Source: Amoebophrya sp. A120 (taxonomy: Eukaryota; Sar; Dinophyceae; Syndiniales; Amoebophryaceae). Taken from it: a stretch of DNA of 64,000 bases. The position numbers and the translations under genes were made by a program. The notes beneath the pieces were generated by a model. It made no database searches. It saw nothing but the letters and a program-made list of their open reading frames with translations, and was not told the DNA's origin. Where the stretch lies: NCBI GenBank assembly GCA_905178155.1, contig CAJINV010000002.1, positions 5,079,709 to 5,143,708 of the forward strand, in the 5' to 3' direction. Shown here piece by piece: positions 22,994 to 34,573 of the stretch. How positions within the stretch are numbered: the stretch's first letter is position 1; the number at the start of each line of letters is the position of its first letter.

Positions 22994-24104
22994 ATGAGCG
23001 CCCCGGTTCCAGGTGTAGCACCCGGCGCCACTTCTGGTCCCGCCGCGGTGTCGCGGATGTCGGACCGGATTTTCCAGCCACGGAATCTGGACGTCTTGCC
23101 CGCGAAACGGGAGGGACTTGCGAACCTGGTGCAATCTACTTCAGGACCACATCAACAGGCTTCATCGTCAACCTCCGACAACGCCGTGTTTCAGTGCTTC
23201 CTGGGTCAGGACCTGCGCATCAACCTGAACAGCGGACTACTGCCGACCGACATCGGAACGCGCGACGAAGTGATCGAGTTTGTTGATACTGGTCGTAAAG
23301 GAAATGCTGGAGCGGTAGTTCTACCTGGTGGAGATGTTTATCCCACAGAAGAAAAGTTCTACCAGGTCACGTTTGTCAAATGGAAAACAAAGCACAATCG
23401 TCACATAGTCTTGCATGGCATAAAGACCATGCTATGCTGGGCCTACTTACCCATGACAGACTTCTTTAGCTTGCATTTTTACTGGTAGCTTTGTTCTGTG
23501 GAATAGATTACCAACCGGTTCTTCTTGCAAAAAAGTGTTGTTGCAAGTACTGGACTCGCTGGTCATCTCCGAACCCGTTGTGAATGCCGCCAATAACCTC
23601 TCCAGCCACAACGACAAGACACAACCGAGAAGACGGCCGCCCCGGAAGCGCACGCGGAAGTTTGTTTGTTCGGACGGCAAGACGACCTGTTTCTGCCTGG
23701 AAAAAACCCACCTGCCGGACGAACTGAGCTTTCCGGGGACCAAGTTTCTGTTGCAGAAGCAAGTGCGCGTGAAGCGGGGCTATTTGGTGCTGAAGCAAGA
23801 GAACGTTTGCGTCGTCGCAGTGCCGGATATTGGAAAGCAGGACCACAGTGACGACAACGATTCCGATGGCGGTCGCGGTTTCGGCGGAGATGACAGCGGA
23901 AACGAGGACGACGAAAACAAAGCGAATCCCTTTCTGAAAAAGCACAACGCGAAACGGAAAAAACAGAATATCACGTTTCAGAACGCGGCTAGTAGTAGCA
24001 GCAGCAGCAATTATGCAGCGGGCGCGGTTGGGTTTACCGGATCGAAGAAAAAGCCAGGAGGAGGTGGGCCGGCAGGCGGAAGGGGTGGAAAGAAGAAGAA
24101 ATGA
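22994..24104 (+). CDS. RMI1/TDRD3-like OB-fold protein
   Basis: Exons 22994-23365 and about 23535-24104 give 313 aa. The N-terminal exon has FQCFLGQDLRINLNSGLLP, followed by TDIGTRDE, recalling the DLR...LP.DI stretch of TDRD3. The second exon has RKRTRKFVCSDGKTTCFCLE, then PGTKFLLQKQVRVKRGYLVL and KQENVCVV. This matches the 'LQMTDG...PPGTK...G.L.L...NV' pattern of the OB fold in RMI1 and TDRD3, which bind topoisomerase III. The tail is acidic, then Ser-, Gly- and Lys-rich and ends in a basic patch. The intron (about 23366-23534) is not GT-AG by frame. The ATG at 22994 is preferred to one at 22862 because homology and composition start there. RMI1 versus TDRD3 cannot be decided from this sequence. 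Confidence 0.6.
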
Positions 24105-25489
24105 CACTAGCTGATTGATAATCACTGTCACTCACGTGGAAAAGGATGCAGCTTAGATTCGTCTCTTCACTTGACCTGAAAATAAAAGAGAAGTAAATGA
24201 AATATCGTAGTCTGAACCCCATTCATCTGCCTTTGATATTGATTGCGCTACAGTTTATTGAGGCGGCTCTTCATTACTTAGACGTAGGTAAGTGGACAGC
24301 TTCTTGGCACAGTCTTCAGACACTGCATAACTCCGTCCGGTCGTGGTCCATTGTCGCACTCGTTAGGCAACAAGTTTCACATTGTGCACGCCGAAAAATT
24401 ATGGAAAGATAAATTTGGAAAATCTGGATCTGCTTTAATCACTGAGCTGGCTGTTCCCGCCTGGCGGCCCGTCTTCTGTTCTTCTGTTTTGTGATACGTA
24501 ATTTTACTGAGTGCTTCGAGTCTCCAATTCTATGCAAGCCCGGTGGCGAGAGACAGAGGTGCGTGCTTCGCCCGAGTCACCACAGATTGTGGGCGCGTTG
24601 TGGCAAAGGCAGAGGAGAACTCAAGATTGTTGCTCCTTGCTGGAATGACGATTCTTGGTGTGCGTATGAGTGGCTTAAGGCCGAAGAGTGAAGGACGAAG
24701 TGACGGCTGAGTTGATGTTTTGTCTTTTCAGCATTTCCCGTACCACCACCCTTTGAGCCTGTTTCTGCTTTCCACAGGCTTTCGCAAGGGCGGAACAATG
24801 CTAGACAGCACTGTGTAATTAGAGCACAGGTTTACAACAGCGAGCAGGCGTTTAAGTATCTCGTCAGATTGGTATTGGAAACGAAATGCGGCCAACCCTC
24901 GCCGGGTTCGCGTTGGCTTCTGCAACGCCGGGCGGATATCTCAGGGAAAAAAACTAGCGCGTTATGTTTTCAATGCGCGAATACGTACGCAGTGGGCCGC
25001 TCTTGTTAGAATGCTGACAAGTAGGGTAGTCAAGACCGGTCCATTTGCATGGGTAGAGTTTTTGCATGTCACAACCCTTGACCATGACGCGCTATTTTTT
25101 GTCCGGGATAGCAATATGATGTCTAGAAAAAAAAAATATTATAGAACTTCTAAAAACGCTATAGAGATTCTCACGCATAGACATTCTGACTCTCATAGAT
25201 GTTCTCGCTGCTCTTTGTTGAAAACAATAATTGGCACACGGTGCGCGCTTCGGATTTTTGTTTTGGAGGGGCGCGGGCGTCCTCTCGTATTCTGCCTGCG
25301 CTTGGCGCCGGGAAAATGGCATTGCGCCTACCGCGCGCGCTTCCCTAGGCGCCGTCGCTGACAGTGGTGATGGTATGCGCGTGCCCATTCTGTATTGCTC
25401 TGTGGCCGGGAGAAAAATTTGGAGCGCCGCGCGCACGCAGACACCCTGGCCCGAGCAGGGGGCGGATGCTTCCTTATTTCCTTTTGCTA
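24105..25489. other. Intergenic DNA leading into a satellite
   Basis: No supported gene. The frame at 24491-24691 (ends WNDDSWCAYEWLKAEE) is short and unassigned. GC content rises sharply from about 25230. Confidence 0.4.
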
Positions 25490-28400
25490 TCAGGGGCCGG
25501 CCGAAAAAAAATTTTCGCGCGCGCCGCGCCCACTCAGGCGCGCGCCATGACCGGGCAGGCGTAGAGGCCCTTCCCTATGCGTGCCCGGTAGCCGCGCGCT
25601 TGCCGAGAATTTTTTTTCGTGCACAGCGCATGCGCAAGCGCTTTGGCCTGAGGGCGTGGAAGGTATTCTTTCGTGTCCGGAAACCCGGGGCGGGCCGGAA
25701 AAATATTCTGCGAGCGCGCGCTGCGTGTGCGCAGACGCCTTGGCGGGGGGGCGCGGAGCGAATGTTTTTTGCGCGTCCAGCAGCGAGGGCGGCGCGCCGG
25801 AAAAAAAAAAGTTGCGCGCGCGCGCATGCGCATGCGCCCCGACCTGAAGGCGCGGAAGCCTTTGGTCGTTCCCAGCTATCGAGGGCCGCCCGATCGAAAA
25901 AAGTCTTTCGCCCGTTGCGCGCCCGCAGACGCCTTTGCCTGTCTGAGGGCGGTTGGGTTTTTTTCGCGTCCTCCAGGCGGGGCCTCGGCGGCAAATATTT
26001 GTCGTGCGCTCGCTGCGCGCGCGCAGGCGCCTCGGCCTCGGGGCGCGGAAGGTTTTCGGTGCGTTCGGCAGTCGGGGGCCGTCCGGGAAAAAGTTTGCGC
26101 GTGTTGCGCGCACGCAGACCGCCCTGGCCTTGGGTGAGCGTGGGAGGTGCCTCTCCATGGCCGGCTAAAAGGCGTTGACCGGAAAAAACCTCGCGTGGGT
26201 GCGCCGCGCGCATCCTCACCATGTACGGCGTCAGGGTGTGGGCTGTTTTATTTTTTTCGCGCCCCGCGATCGGGGGCCGGCCGGTAAAAAATTTTCCGCG
26301 CGCACAGCGCGCGCACGCCTTGGCCCGAGGGTGTAGAAGATCTTTTGCTCGCCCGGTGGTCGGGGGCTTGTCGAGAAAAATTTTTCGCGAGCCGCGCGCG
26401 CACAGTAGTTTTCTTTTGGCCCACAGGCGAGGAAAGTCTTTTCCGCAACCGGGCGCCAGTTGAAAACAAATTTTCGCGCGCGCGCGCCTGCGCGCGCGTC
26501 TTCCTTGGCCTGAGGGCGTGCGTAGACGCTCTTTTTCACGCCCGGCGGGGGTCGGGGGCCTGTCGAGAAAAAATTATCGCGCGTTGCGCGCGCGCGGGCA
26601 CATTAGTTTTCTTTTGGCCCGTAGGCGATGAAATTTTTTCTCGCAACCGGGGGCCAGCTGAAAAAAAATTTTCGCGCGCGCGCGCGGAGCGCGCGCGTCT
26701 TCCTTGGCCTGAGGGCGTGCCTGGGCGCTCTTCTTCACGCCCGGCGGCCGGGGGCCTGTCGAGAAAATATTTTCGCGCGTTGCGCGCGCGCGGGCACATT
26801 AGTTTTCTTTTGGCCCGTAGACGAGGAATTTTTTTTCCGCAACCGGGGGCAAGCTGAAAAAAGACTTTAGCGCGCGCGCGCGCCTTCCTTGGCCCGCGGG
26901 CGTGCGTGGAAGGTTTTCTTCTCACCCGGAGGTCGGGGGCTTGTCGAGAAAAAATTTTCGCGCGCTGCGCGCGCGCGGACGCATTAGTTTTCTTTTGGCC
27001 CGTAGGCGAAGAAATTTTTTTCCGCAACCGGGGGCCAGCTGAAAAAAAACTTTAGCGCGCGCGCGCTGCGCGCGCGCGCCTTCCTTGGCCCGAGGGCGTG
27101 CCTGCGTGGAAGGTTTTCTTCTCACCCGGAGGTCGGGGGCTTGTCGAGAAAAAATTCCCGCGCGCTGCGCGCGCGCGGACGCGTTAGTTTTCTTTTGGCC
27201 CGTAGGCGAGGAAATTTTTTTCCGCAAGAAATTTTGTTTCCGCAACCGGGGACCAGCTGAGAAAAAATTTTCGCGCGCGCGCACAGCGCTCGCGCGCCTT
27301 CCTTGGCCTGAGGGCGTGCTTGGAAGGTTTTCCTCTCACCCGGAGGTCGGGGGCTTGTCGAGAAAATATTTTCGCGCGCTGCGCGCGCGCGGGCGCATTA
27401 GTTTTCTTCCGGCCCGTAGGCGAGGAAATTTTTTTCCGTAAGAAATTTTTTTCCGCAACCGGGGGCCGGCTGAAAAAAAACTTTAGCGCGCTGCGTGCGC
27501 GCGCGCGCCTTTCTTTGCGTGGGTGAGTCAGTGGCTTGAGACTTTTTTTCACGCCCGGCGGCCGGGGGCTTGCTGGAAAAAAAATATCGCGCGCTGTGCG
27601 CGCACACATGTTGGCCAGGGGGCGCGGCGAGGTGTTGCTTGCACCCGGCAACCGGGGCTGCCGGAAGAAATAGAGCAAATTTTCGCCACCGCCCCCTGCC
27701 CGCCCGCAGGCGCCGGCCTTGGTCTGCGGGCGGGCGCGGAGGTTTTTTTCGCGCCGCCCCCTCGGGGTCTTGCCGGGAAAATATTCGCGGCGCGCAGGCG
27801 CCTTGTTCTGGCGCGCTTTTGCTTGCGTCCGGCGTCCGGGCAGTCCCGGAAACGACTTTCGCGCGCCGCGCGCGCGCAGCCGCCTTAGCTTGAGATGGGC
27901 GCAGAAAGTTTTTCTTCAATATGAGGAAAGCTGTTCGCCTGCTAGCAAGGTGATGACGATGGTGATGAATCGCGCGCGGCTACCGGGTGTTGGCCGGAAA
28001 AAAACTTACCGCGCGCTGCGTGCGCATAGTGGCCGTGGCGTTAGAGGGTGGGCGGGGCCGCTTCTTTCGTGTCCACGATTGGGGGTTTGCCGGAAAAAAA
28101 ATTCCGCGCGCTCCGCGCGCGCAAGCCTTTGTGCGGAGCCTTTCTCTCCGCCCGGCATTCGGGGGCGGGCTGGCGAAAATTTTTCGCGCGCGCGCGCGCA
28201 CATGTTGGCCCGGGGGCGCGGTTGGGGACTTTTTGCGGACCCGCCCCCCTTCCGGGGCCGGCCCGGCTGAAAGAAAGAATAAAGTAAATTGTTCGCGCGC
28301 TGCGCGCACGCAACCTCCTTGGCCTCCGGGCCCGGGGCGTTTTTTTCGCGCCTAGCAGCCTGCGGCCGGCCTGGAAAAACTTTTTGTGCGTAACTTCCTT

Positions 28401-28600
28401 GGCCTGCGGGCCCGGCCGGAGTGTTTTTTCCGCGTCCAGCCTTTCCTTGGAGGCCCGCAGGGGAAAAAAAATTTTGCGCGCTGCGCGCACGCAGGCACAT
28501 TGCCCCGGGGGCGCGGGGCGTTTTTTTCGCGTCCGGCCGTTGCTGGCTTGCCGGTCGGAAAAAAAGATCGCGCACTGCGCGCACGCAGGCAGACTGGCCC
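25490..28600. repeat. GC-rich satellite, about 95-bp monomers with CG-palindrome core
   Basis: About thirty degenerate monomers recur roughly every 88-108 bp. Each has a short A/T tract after a CCGG-like box (for example CCGGAAAAAAA), a (CG)n palindrome such as CGCGCGCTGCGCGCGCG, a TTGGCCTGAGGGCG-like box and a TTTTTCGCGTCCGG-like box. The many long open frames here on both strands are a by-product of the lack of AT-rich stops and are not genes. The alternating CG tracts could adopt Z-DNA or cruciform structures. Confidence 0.85.
26340..27560. repeat. Higher-order (dimeric) part of the satellite
   Basis: In the centre, two monomer types alternate to give units of about 184-218 bp that are much more alike than the flanking monomers. 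The marker box CTTCCTTGGCCTGAGGGCGT, or a close variant, recurs near 26500, 26700, 26885, 27080 and 27300. GCATTAGTTTTCTTTTGGCC marks the other half. Confidence 0.75.
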
Positions 28601-28714
28601 GGGGGCGCGCACGCAGGCAGACTGACCCTTATGCCTTACCTGCAAAGAGCAAGGGCCTCGCCGTCCTTTTTTCGCATCTTTTCACTGTAGGTGAGCGCCC
28701 AGCTCCTCGGGGGG

Positions 28715-29100
28715 CCTAAGCGTCCGGCTTCTCGTAGCCGGAGAAGCTGGACTTCCAGCTTCTCGTAGCCGGAGAAGCTGGCCTTCCAGCTTCTCGTAGA
28801 GCCGCCCGGGGAAGCTGGACTGTCAGCTTCTCGTAGAGCCGGGGAAGATGGACTTTCAGCTTCTCGTAGAGCCGGGGAAGCTGGACTTTCAGCTTGTCGT
28901 AGAGCCGGGGAAGCTGGGCTTTCAGCTTCTTGTAGAGCCGGGGAAGCTGGACTTCCAGCGTCTCGTAGAGCCGGGGAAGCTGGGCGCCCAGCTTCTCGTA
29001 GAGCCGGGGCAGCTGGACTTCCAGCTTCTCGTAGAGCCGGGGAAGCTGGACTTCCAGCTTCTCGTAGAGCCGGGGAGGCTGAGCTGCCGGCTTCTCGCAA
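28715..29100. repeat. 33-bp minisatellite
   Basis: About eleven tandem copies of a 33-bp unit containing CTTCTCGTAGAGCCGGGGAA. Because 33 is a multiple of three, both strands stay open (11-residue repeats such as LLVEPGKLDFQ on + and REAGSPASPAL on -). I do not regard either as a proven gene. Confidence 0.85.
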
Positions 29101-29149
29101 CCAGGGAAGCTGGACTGTTAGCTGCTCGGAGCAGGAGTGCTGGCGTTCT

Positions 29150-29640
29150 GGCTGCCAGAATCTAGAAGCTAGATTTCTAGATTTCTAGAACCTAGAAATC
29201 TAGATTTCCAGACTTCTAGATTTCTAGATTTCTAGAAATCTAGTTTCTAGATTCTTGGCCGCCAAAGTCTAGAAACAAATCTAGAGGCTACGGAACCCAG
29301 AACCGCTATCCCAATAGACGTTCTGGGGTCAGAAGCTCTATTGCAATAGACGTTCTGACTCCAGAACCTCTATTGTGATAGAGGTTCTGGGTCCAGATGA
29401 AGGTACGAGATAGAGCTTCTCAAGCTAGAAAATGTCAAGAAACAGTGAAAAGATTAGAAAAAAAACAAAAAAATCAAAGAGCAACGAAATCAGTAAGAAA
29501 AATAAAGAAAAGAAGAAAAAAGAAAGACTGTAGAAAATCTAGAAAAAGCTTAGAAATCTAGAAAACCTAGAACATCTACGGAGAAGTTAGAAAATGGCCG
29601 AGAACCTCTATCAATAGAGGTTCTTTGAGAAGTTCTTGAA
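29150..29640. repeat. Palindrome island: TCTAGA and AGAACCTCTATTG words
   Basis: 29160-29290 is packed with TTTCTAGA/TCTAGAAA words. 29290-29400 and 29600-29630 hold inverted copies such as AGAACCTCTATTG...ATAGAGGTTCT. 29455-29530 between them is A/G-rich. Confidence 0.8.
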
Positions 29641-30147
29641 TATTTTAACTTAAGTGACCCAATATGCACAGACCGACGCTAGTTGTTGTTGGCTACACCC
29701 AGGCGGCATCTTCCTCCTCGAAGCGACAAGTTTTGGAAGAAGAAGGCGACAGCCATGCGGAATACGCGGACGAGAGCCTTATCATGCTGAAAACTGCTCC
29801 TACCACGGAACGGGGAAGTGTCTCGGGCATTACAAAGCTTTCCGATGGGAGCAGATACTTATCAACTTGCAAATGCTAGCAACACAAAATTTCGAAGTTT
29901 CTTGTCGCAACACCAGCTTCCCAATAAAACCAGATTTGTCTTCTGCTATCCGTAAGTTACTTTACATGCTTTTCTTTTTATTGATCTGTAGAAGGTCGCG
30001 GCCGCCCGGACGTCCTGCCGGTAGCTCTCCGATGTCATCTGCATCCTGCTTAGCTCGCTCGAAATGTGAAGGAAAAAGAATGCTAGTACTTGTCATGCAA
30101 GACAGAACTGGCCTTTGGCTGAAGTTGAAATGGTTTTTTCCAAGATC

Positions 30148-30199
30148 TTCATTCGGAAACCAGAACAAACATTTCTCACTTCTGGGGACGGAATGCTTT
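30148..30199 (+). repeat. 52-bp direct repeat, copy 1
   Basis: Begins TTCATTCGGAAACCAGAACA. An identical 52-bp copy is at 31208-31259, 1060 bp downstream, with unrelated flanks. Confidence 0.8.
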
Positions 30200-31207
30200 G
30201 TCTAGCTTGTGGTTTCGTCCAGCTAAAACTCCTGGCCGAATACCTAGCACGGCTCCTCCACCACCGGTTCTTTTGCATGACGGTGGAAGAGATGGGCCAA
30301 TTCAAGTAAGCCCCCCGATAACGGATCCCGTTTCCCCCCTTAGATATGCGTTTGAAGATGTGTCTGCGGCCTAGCTAAGCATACTAGTTGTGTCGGAACC
30401 GCATCCCGGTTCCAGGGGTTAGCATTTGTTCCCTTCGTGGTCGGTTCTGCCCCCCGGCAGTTCTTTCCAACCCCTGTCTGTTTCTCCTTGGTATATTAGT
30501 GGGCCCCCGTGTTGTCGTTCGTAAGGTCTGCAACCCACAATAGCCGCGCACCAGGGCTAGGTGTCCCCGTTGTTTCTCCGAGTGCGAAGGTCCGCGCACG
30601 CTTTAGGGGGGGCAATCGCGTGTCGAACGTGAAACATTTTGCAGAGAACCGGCACAGTGCTCGTTTAATGGAAAAAGGAAAGCGAAATAGGAAGAGACGC
30701 GGCTATGTATGGTCGCAGGTCATGAGCATAACAGCCAAGGGCCTACGCATTTAAGTCATGAGAACAGTGACAGCGACGCGCGTAGGTCATGCGCACGCAC
30801 ACGATGGCCGCAAGTCGTAAGGGTCTGCCCTCCCGTCTCCCTCGGTCTTCTTTCGTGCCAAAATGGTGTTGGTTCCGCCTTGGTGGGGATCAGCCGAGCT
30901 ACTTATCACGAACCCAAAAAAAAAAATTAAAAGTCTGTCTGAATTTTGTCTGTCCAAATCCATTGCTTTTTGCATTGGTTCCATGTGCATTCCTCCTCCT
31001 CGGCCCCTGGATCCCTTACCCTGGTTCACCGGTAGTGCCCCCCCGGGTCTTGGACGTGCCTTCTACTCCTGCGGCGGATGACTTGTCTCCTAAATGCACC
31101 AGGTTTCAGAATCGTACGCTCCCGCTACATTAGGTTCCAGTCTTAAAATTGCCCGGGAACTCACCACCCGGGATCGGACATTCAACTTTCACATTCACAT
31201 TCACACA

Positions 31208-31259
31208 TTCATTCGGAAACCAGAACAAACATTTCTCACTTCTGGGGACGGAATGCTTT
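31208..31259 (+). repeat. 52-bp direct repeat, copy 2
   Basis: Same 52 bp as 30148-30199, same orientation. Confidence 0.8.
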
Positions 31260-31796
31260 TCAATACGATCAAACCCACCGTGCATCATGTGCCTACAGCA
31301 GCACGGGACGAGGACCACTACGACGAGGTGGACCAGCGGAAGACAGGGATGAAGCAGGGTCGTGTAGCCTGTTCAAAAACGTACCCACCCCAGAATTTTC
31401 AAACGTACCCACACCCCGTAACTTCTCTGTGCTTTAATTTGGGCTTTTCCAGTACATAAACACCCCAGAATGTTCACACGCGTCTTGCTTGTCCAGTAAG
31501 TTCCCTCTCGGGTTGTAGTTGCTGCTGACCGTGACCTTGAGATGAAATATCGATGTCTAGTGGTGTTCCTGTAAGGGCAGAGGAATTCATTGTGCTGACT
31601 TTCAGACATAAGTACAAATCACCGACGTCATTCTAATCAGGGTACTTGAGATAGTGAAGCGCTGATGCGGCTCTGATAGCTAACGACAGTCACACTGCGT
31701 GTCCATTATAAACTCGGCCTTCGGGGTTTGTAAAATTCGATTGGTCGTGTTTGACCACCAGCACAAGTCGCATTTTGAGTCAGGGGGTGGGGACGC

Positions 31797-32407
31797 TTGT
31801 CCAGAGAATACGGGGCCACGAAAAGGGTTGTCGAGATACCTTTCGACGCGGAGTCCAGAGAGGAGGGGGCGGCCGCGGACGCGACTGGAAGTGGTGCAGA
31901 CGACGCTGCAAGAGCACGAAGGGATGCAGCATTCGTACAAACGCGCCCAGCACCACTGCGTCAGCTGTGGGCGAGACTCCGACGCAGAAAGGATCAGACT
32001 ACTGTGGGCGAGACTCCGACGCAGAAAGAATCAGCTGTGGGCGAGACTCCGACGGAGAAAGAATCAGCTGTGGGCGAGACTCCGACGCAGAAGACGAGTA
32101 GCGAGAGGACAGAGCCTGCGGCGGCCCCCATCGAGCCCACTTCTGGCCGCGCAAAGACGTCGCTGCGGAAGAAGAAGAGCAAGTCGCAGGTTCTCGCAGT
32201 GGGCGCGACGGAGCGATCTCGCAGATGGTTTTCAGGGGACAGGCTGCGCAGACTGGGCAAAACGCTGCAAAGGATGCTTGGTCATGGTGCTCTCGGTGGC
32301 CCAGTCACGTCAACGGGTGGAGACCCTAACGTACACAGCGCCGGCGGGACAGGGGTGCATTCTGTTTCAGAGGACAAGTGTATCCTTCGCCAAAGTATTC
32401 TACTGCC
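31797..32407 (+). CDS. Candidate exon with 11-residue tandem repeats
   Basis: An open + frame ends at a GT donor (GCCGTAAGTT, about 32407). It contains near-identical copies of about 33 bp at roughly 31959-32095 that code SAVGETPTQKE, then RTEPAAAPIEPTSGRAKTSL, a Lys-rich patch and RRWFSGDRLRRLGKTLQRML. No homology is recognised. All three + frames are open over parts of it, so the frame is a judgement from composition. It may belong to the gene that continues downstream. Confidence 0.35.
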
Positions 32408-32997
32408 GTAAGTTTGAATCTTGTATGGTGGCAATCCTGCTTTTCTAGGTCGTGTTGCGAAAAGACAAATTTGATCTACTTCCTTTTGAAAACAATTGCC
32501 ATGCAAGCACCTATCTACTAGTGCGATGCTTTTGCAATGCATAGAACTGCGTGTGACGGAATTCATTCAGAAAACGAGGGCACGCACGGGTAAAGGGCAC
32601 CACTGGTCGTGTCATCCCACCAGGAGGGGTACTGGTGTGTCATCCCACCAGCAGAAATCTTGTGACTTACGCTTCTACGGCGCGAATGCAGGAGCCTATG
32701 ACAGCGTCAGGTTGGAAGTCGTCAGAATGGGATAGTGTGCGATGCATAAAATGCGACTCGCCATCAAGTGCGTGTCTTGCTGAGCAGGCAAGCAAGGTCG
32801 ATTATAAGCGTGTTCTGCAAGGGCCGCGAAGGGGCAGCACGACAGGAGGAGGCTTCTTAGTCCAAAATAGTGCGGCGGACTGGAGGATCCGGGTCCAGGT
32901 GCTCTAAAAGCTTGTCTTGCGCTGCCACGAAAAAATGTGAGGCGTATTGATTTTTATGCATGGTTGTCAGTTCACAATTCCATTTTGAGTTTGACGA

Positions 32998-34298
32998 TTG
33001 CTAAGCTGGCGCTACCATAATGCCCGTCGTCCAGTGCACTTGCACACGGTGTTCGGCGACGACACGTGCTGTGTCCACCGCGACGATAAGAATATGACAG
33101 GCATATCCTCAACCTTATCCTTACCCAAGAGGCTTGAAATTTCTGGAGGGATTGGAAGAATTTCAACTCGTAAGTGTTAAACAGAACTAGATATTTTTGC
33201 TTCAGTTGAAATAAGCCGCAGTTTTTTCATGAAGTAATTCAGCAGTAAACCGAAGCTGGAGCTGCTAAAAAGAGCACTTTTTTCATGATGAGACTGCAGC
33301 CATACCGCCTGCTGTTCCGCTGGTCGGTTATGCGTTGAGCGGGGGCGGGCGCTTGTGCGTTGAAGGCCTCGGCTTCTTTTCTCTTTTCCATCGAAACGAG
33401 CCCGGAGATGCACTATGTCTAACTTTGCGCCTACCGCAGTATCAAGTGATCCTCTGTGAATTCACTCGGTGCATTCAGGTGAGACATCTTTGGCGAAGCA
33501 GATGTTTTTGATGCGGATCTATGCTGAGAAGAAAGCAGTTGTTCTTTCTTGGGTAAGGTTGTATTCCTCTCATAGAGCAGATGAAGAAGCCTGTTTGCGA
33601 GTTGAAGCCGGTTTGCGCTGAAAGGAACTTCGTGAAAGCTCTGGAAGTGGCACGTGACAGAATCCTGCTGCCACCGTGGAGGTGCGAAGTGAAGGTAGGA
33701 AAATCCGGGGAGCAAATCTCCGGACAGCCGCAGTGTCGCTTGGTGCAGTACCATGAGGACAAGGTTGACACAAAACCAATATTTGAGGAAGCCCTATCAA
33801 CTGCGAATTTCGATAGCGTGGTCCTGCAGGGTGAAAGAAAATGCTTTCGCTGATAAAGAGTAATTTTGAAGCTGCAGATCACGAAAATAAGTACTTACCA
33901 CAAGTATCTTCGATCTTCTTGCAGGTACTTTTTGTATCAGGGCGAGCATCGACAACTCTTGCATTCTCGTATTTAGCGAATGAAATGAAACATCTTTCCC
34001 CCCTGAGCGACGTTGTCCAAGATTCTGTATCTTTTGTTGCAATCTGAACTGTCTCTGAGTTCGGCTGTGATGCAGAACAAAACGACCCCTGGGCTTTCAT
34101 GCGCGTCGGCATGCGCAGGATGTCCTTCTTGCGCGGCCCCATGAGAGGCGCTCCGTCCTGGTTTTTGGGACGATTCGGGATGCTTTTATCGGTCTTGGGT
34201 ACTATGATCAAGAACGATATACCCAGCATCGGCAATTCGAATTTTTTGCGGCCCAGCGACTAGGGTTGAACTCGCTTGAATTCATGGCCCCCGGCTGA
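32998..34298 (+). CDS. Unresolved exons of an unrecognised gene
   Basis: Exon-like blocks: about 33000-33172 (VHLHTVFGDDTCCVHRDDKN, then a GTAAGT donor); about 33580-33830 (MKKPVCELKPVCAERNFVKA ... STANFDSVVLQ, acceptor CAG before, donor GGTGAA after); about 34076-34298, which is open in two frames (HERRSVLVFGTIRDAF and DPWAFMRVGMRRMSF). I could not find a single consistent splicing, and the function is unknown. It may be the 5' part of the cysteine-rich gene that follows. Confidence 0.3.
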
Positions 34299-34573
34299 AA
34301 TAGAGCCGAGGACCATGCGTCTGGTATGACTTGCCAGGACGTGCTGCACCCTGAGAGCACAAGCCCCTCTACCCTACCATACAACGATCACGCTTCAAAC
34401 AAGAGAGCGCTTTATTAGATGACGTTGATGTGATGTTCTTTTGAGGAACATGACAACTGACTGAAACGGCCATACCACCCAAGACAATAGAGATCAGACC
34501 GGGCCAGACAAGTCAAACTTTTTCTCTGATCACGCCCCCGCATTTGCTTTGCATAAGCCTCCAGGAGCTGCTG

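Larger units (their letters stand above)
29641..31690. other. Gene-poor stretch with exon-like fragments
   Basis: The frame at 29664-29879 (MHRPTLVVVGYTQAASSSS...) and the segment near 31285-31360 (TAARDEDHYDEVDQRKTGMK) look coding but cannot be joined into a gene. Around 31380-31420 there are two AAACGTACCCAC words like the family D introner end. A poly(A) run lies at about 30917-30927. Confidence 0.35.

Noticed and set aside
25231-28645. Long Arg/Ala-rich open frames on both strands
   Set aside because: They follow the ~95-bp satellite period and high GC, are open in several frames at once, and have no domain.
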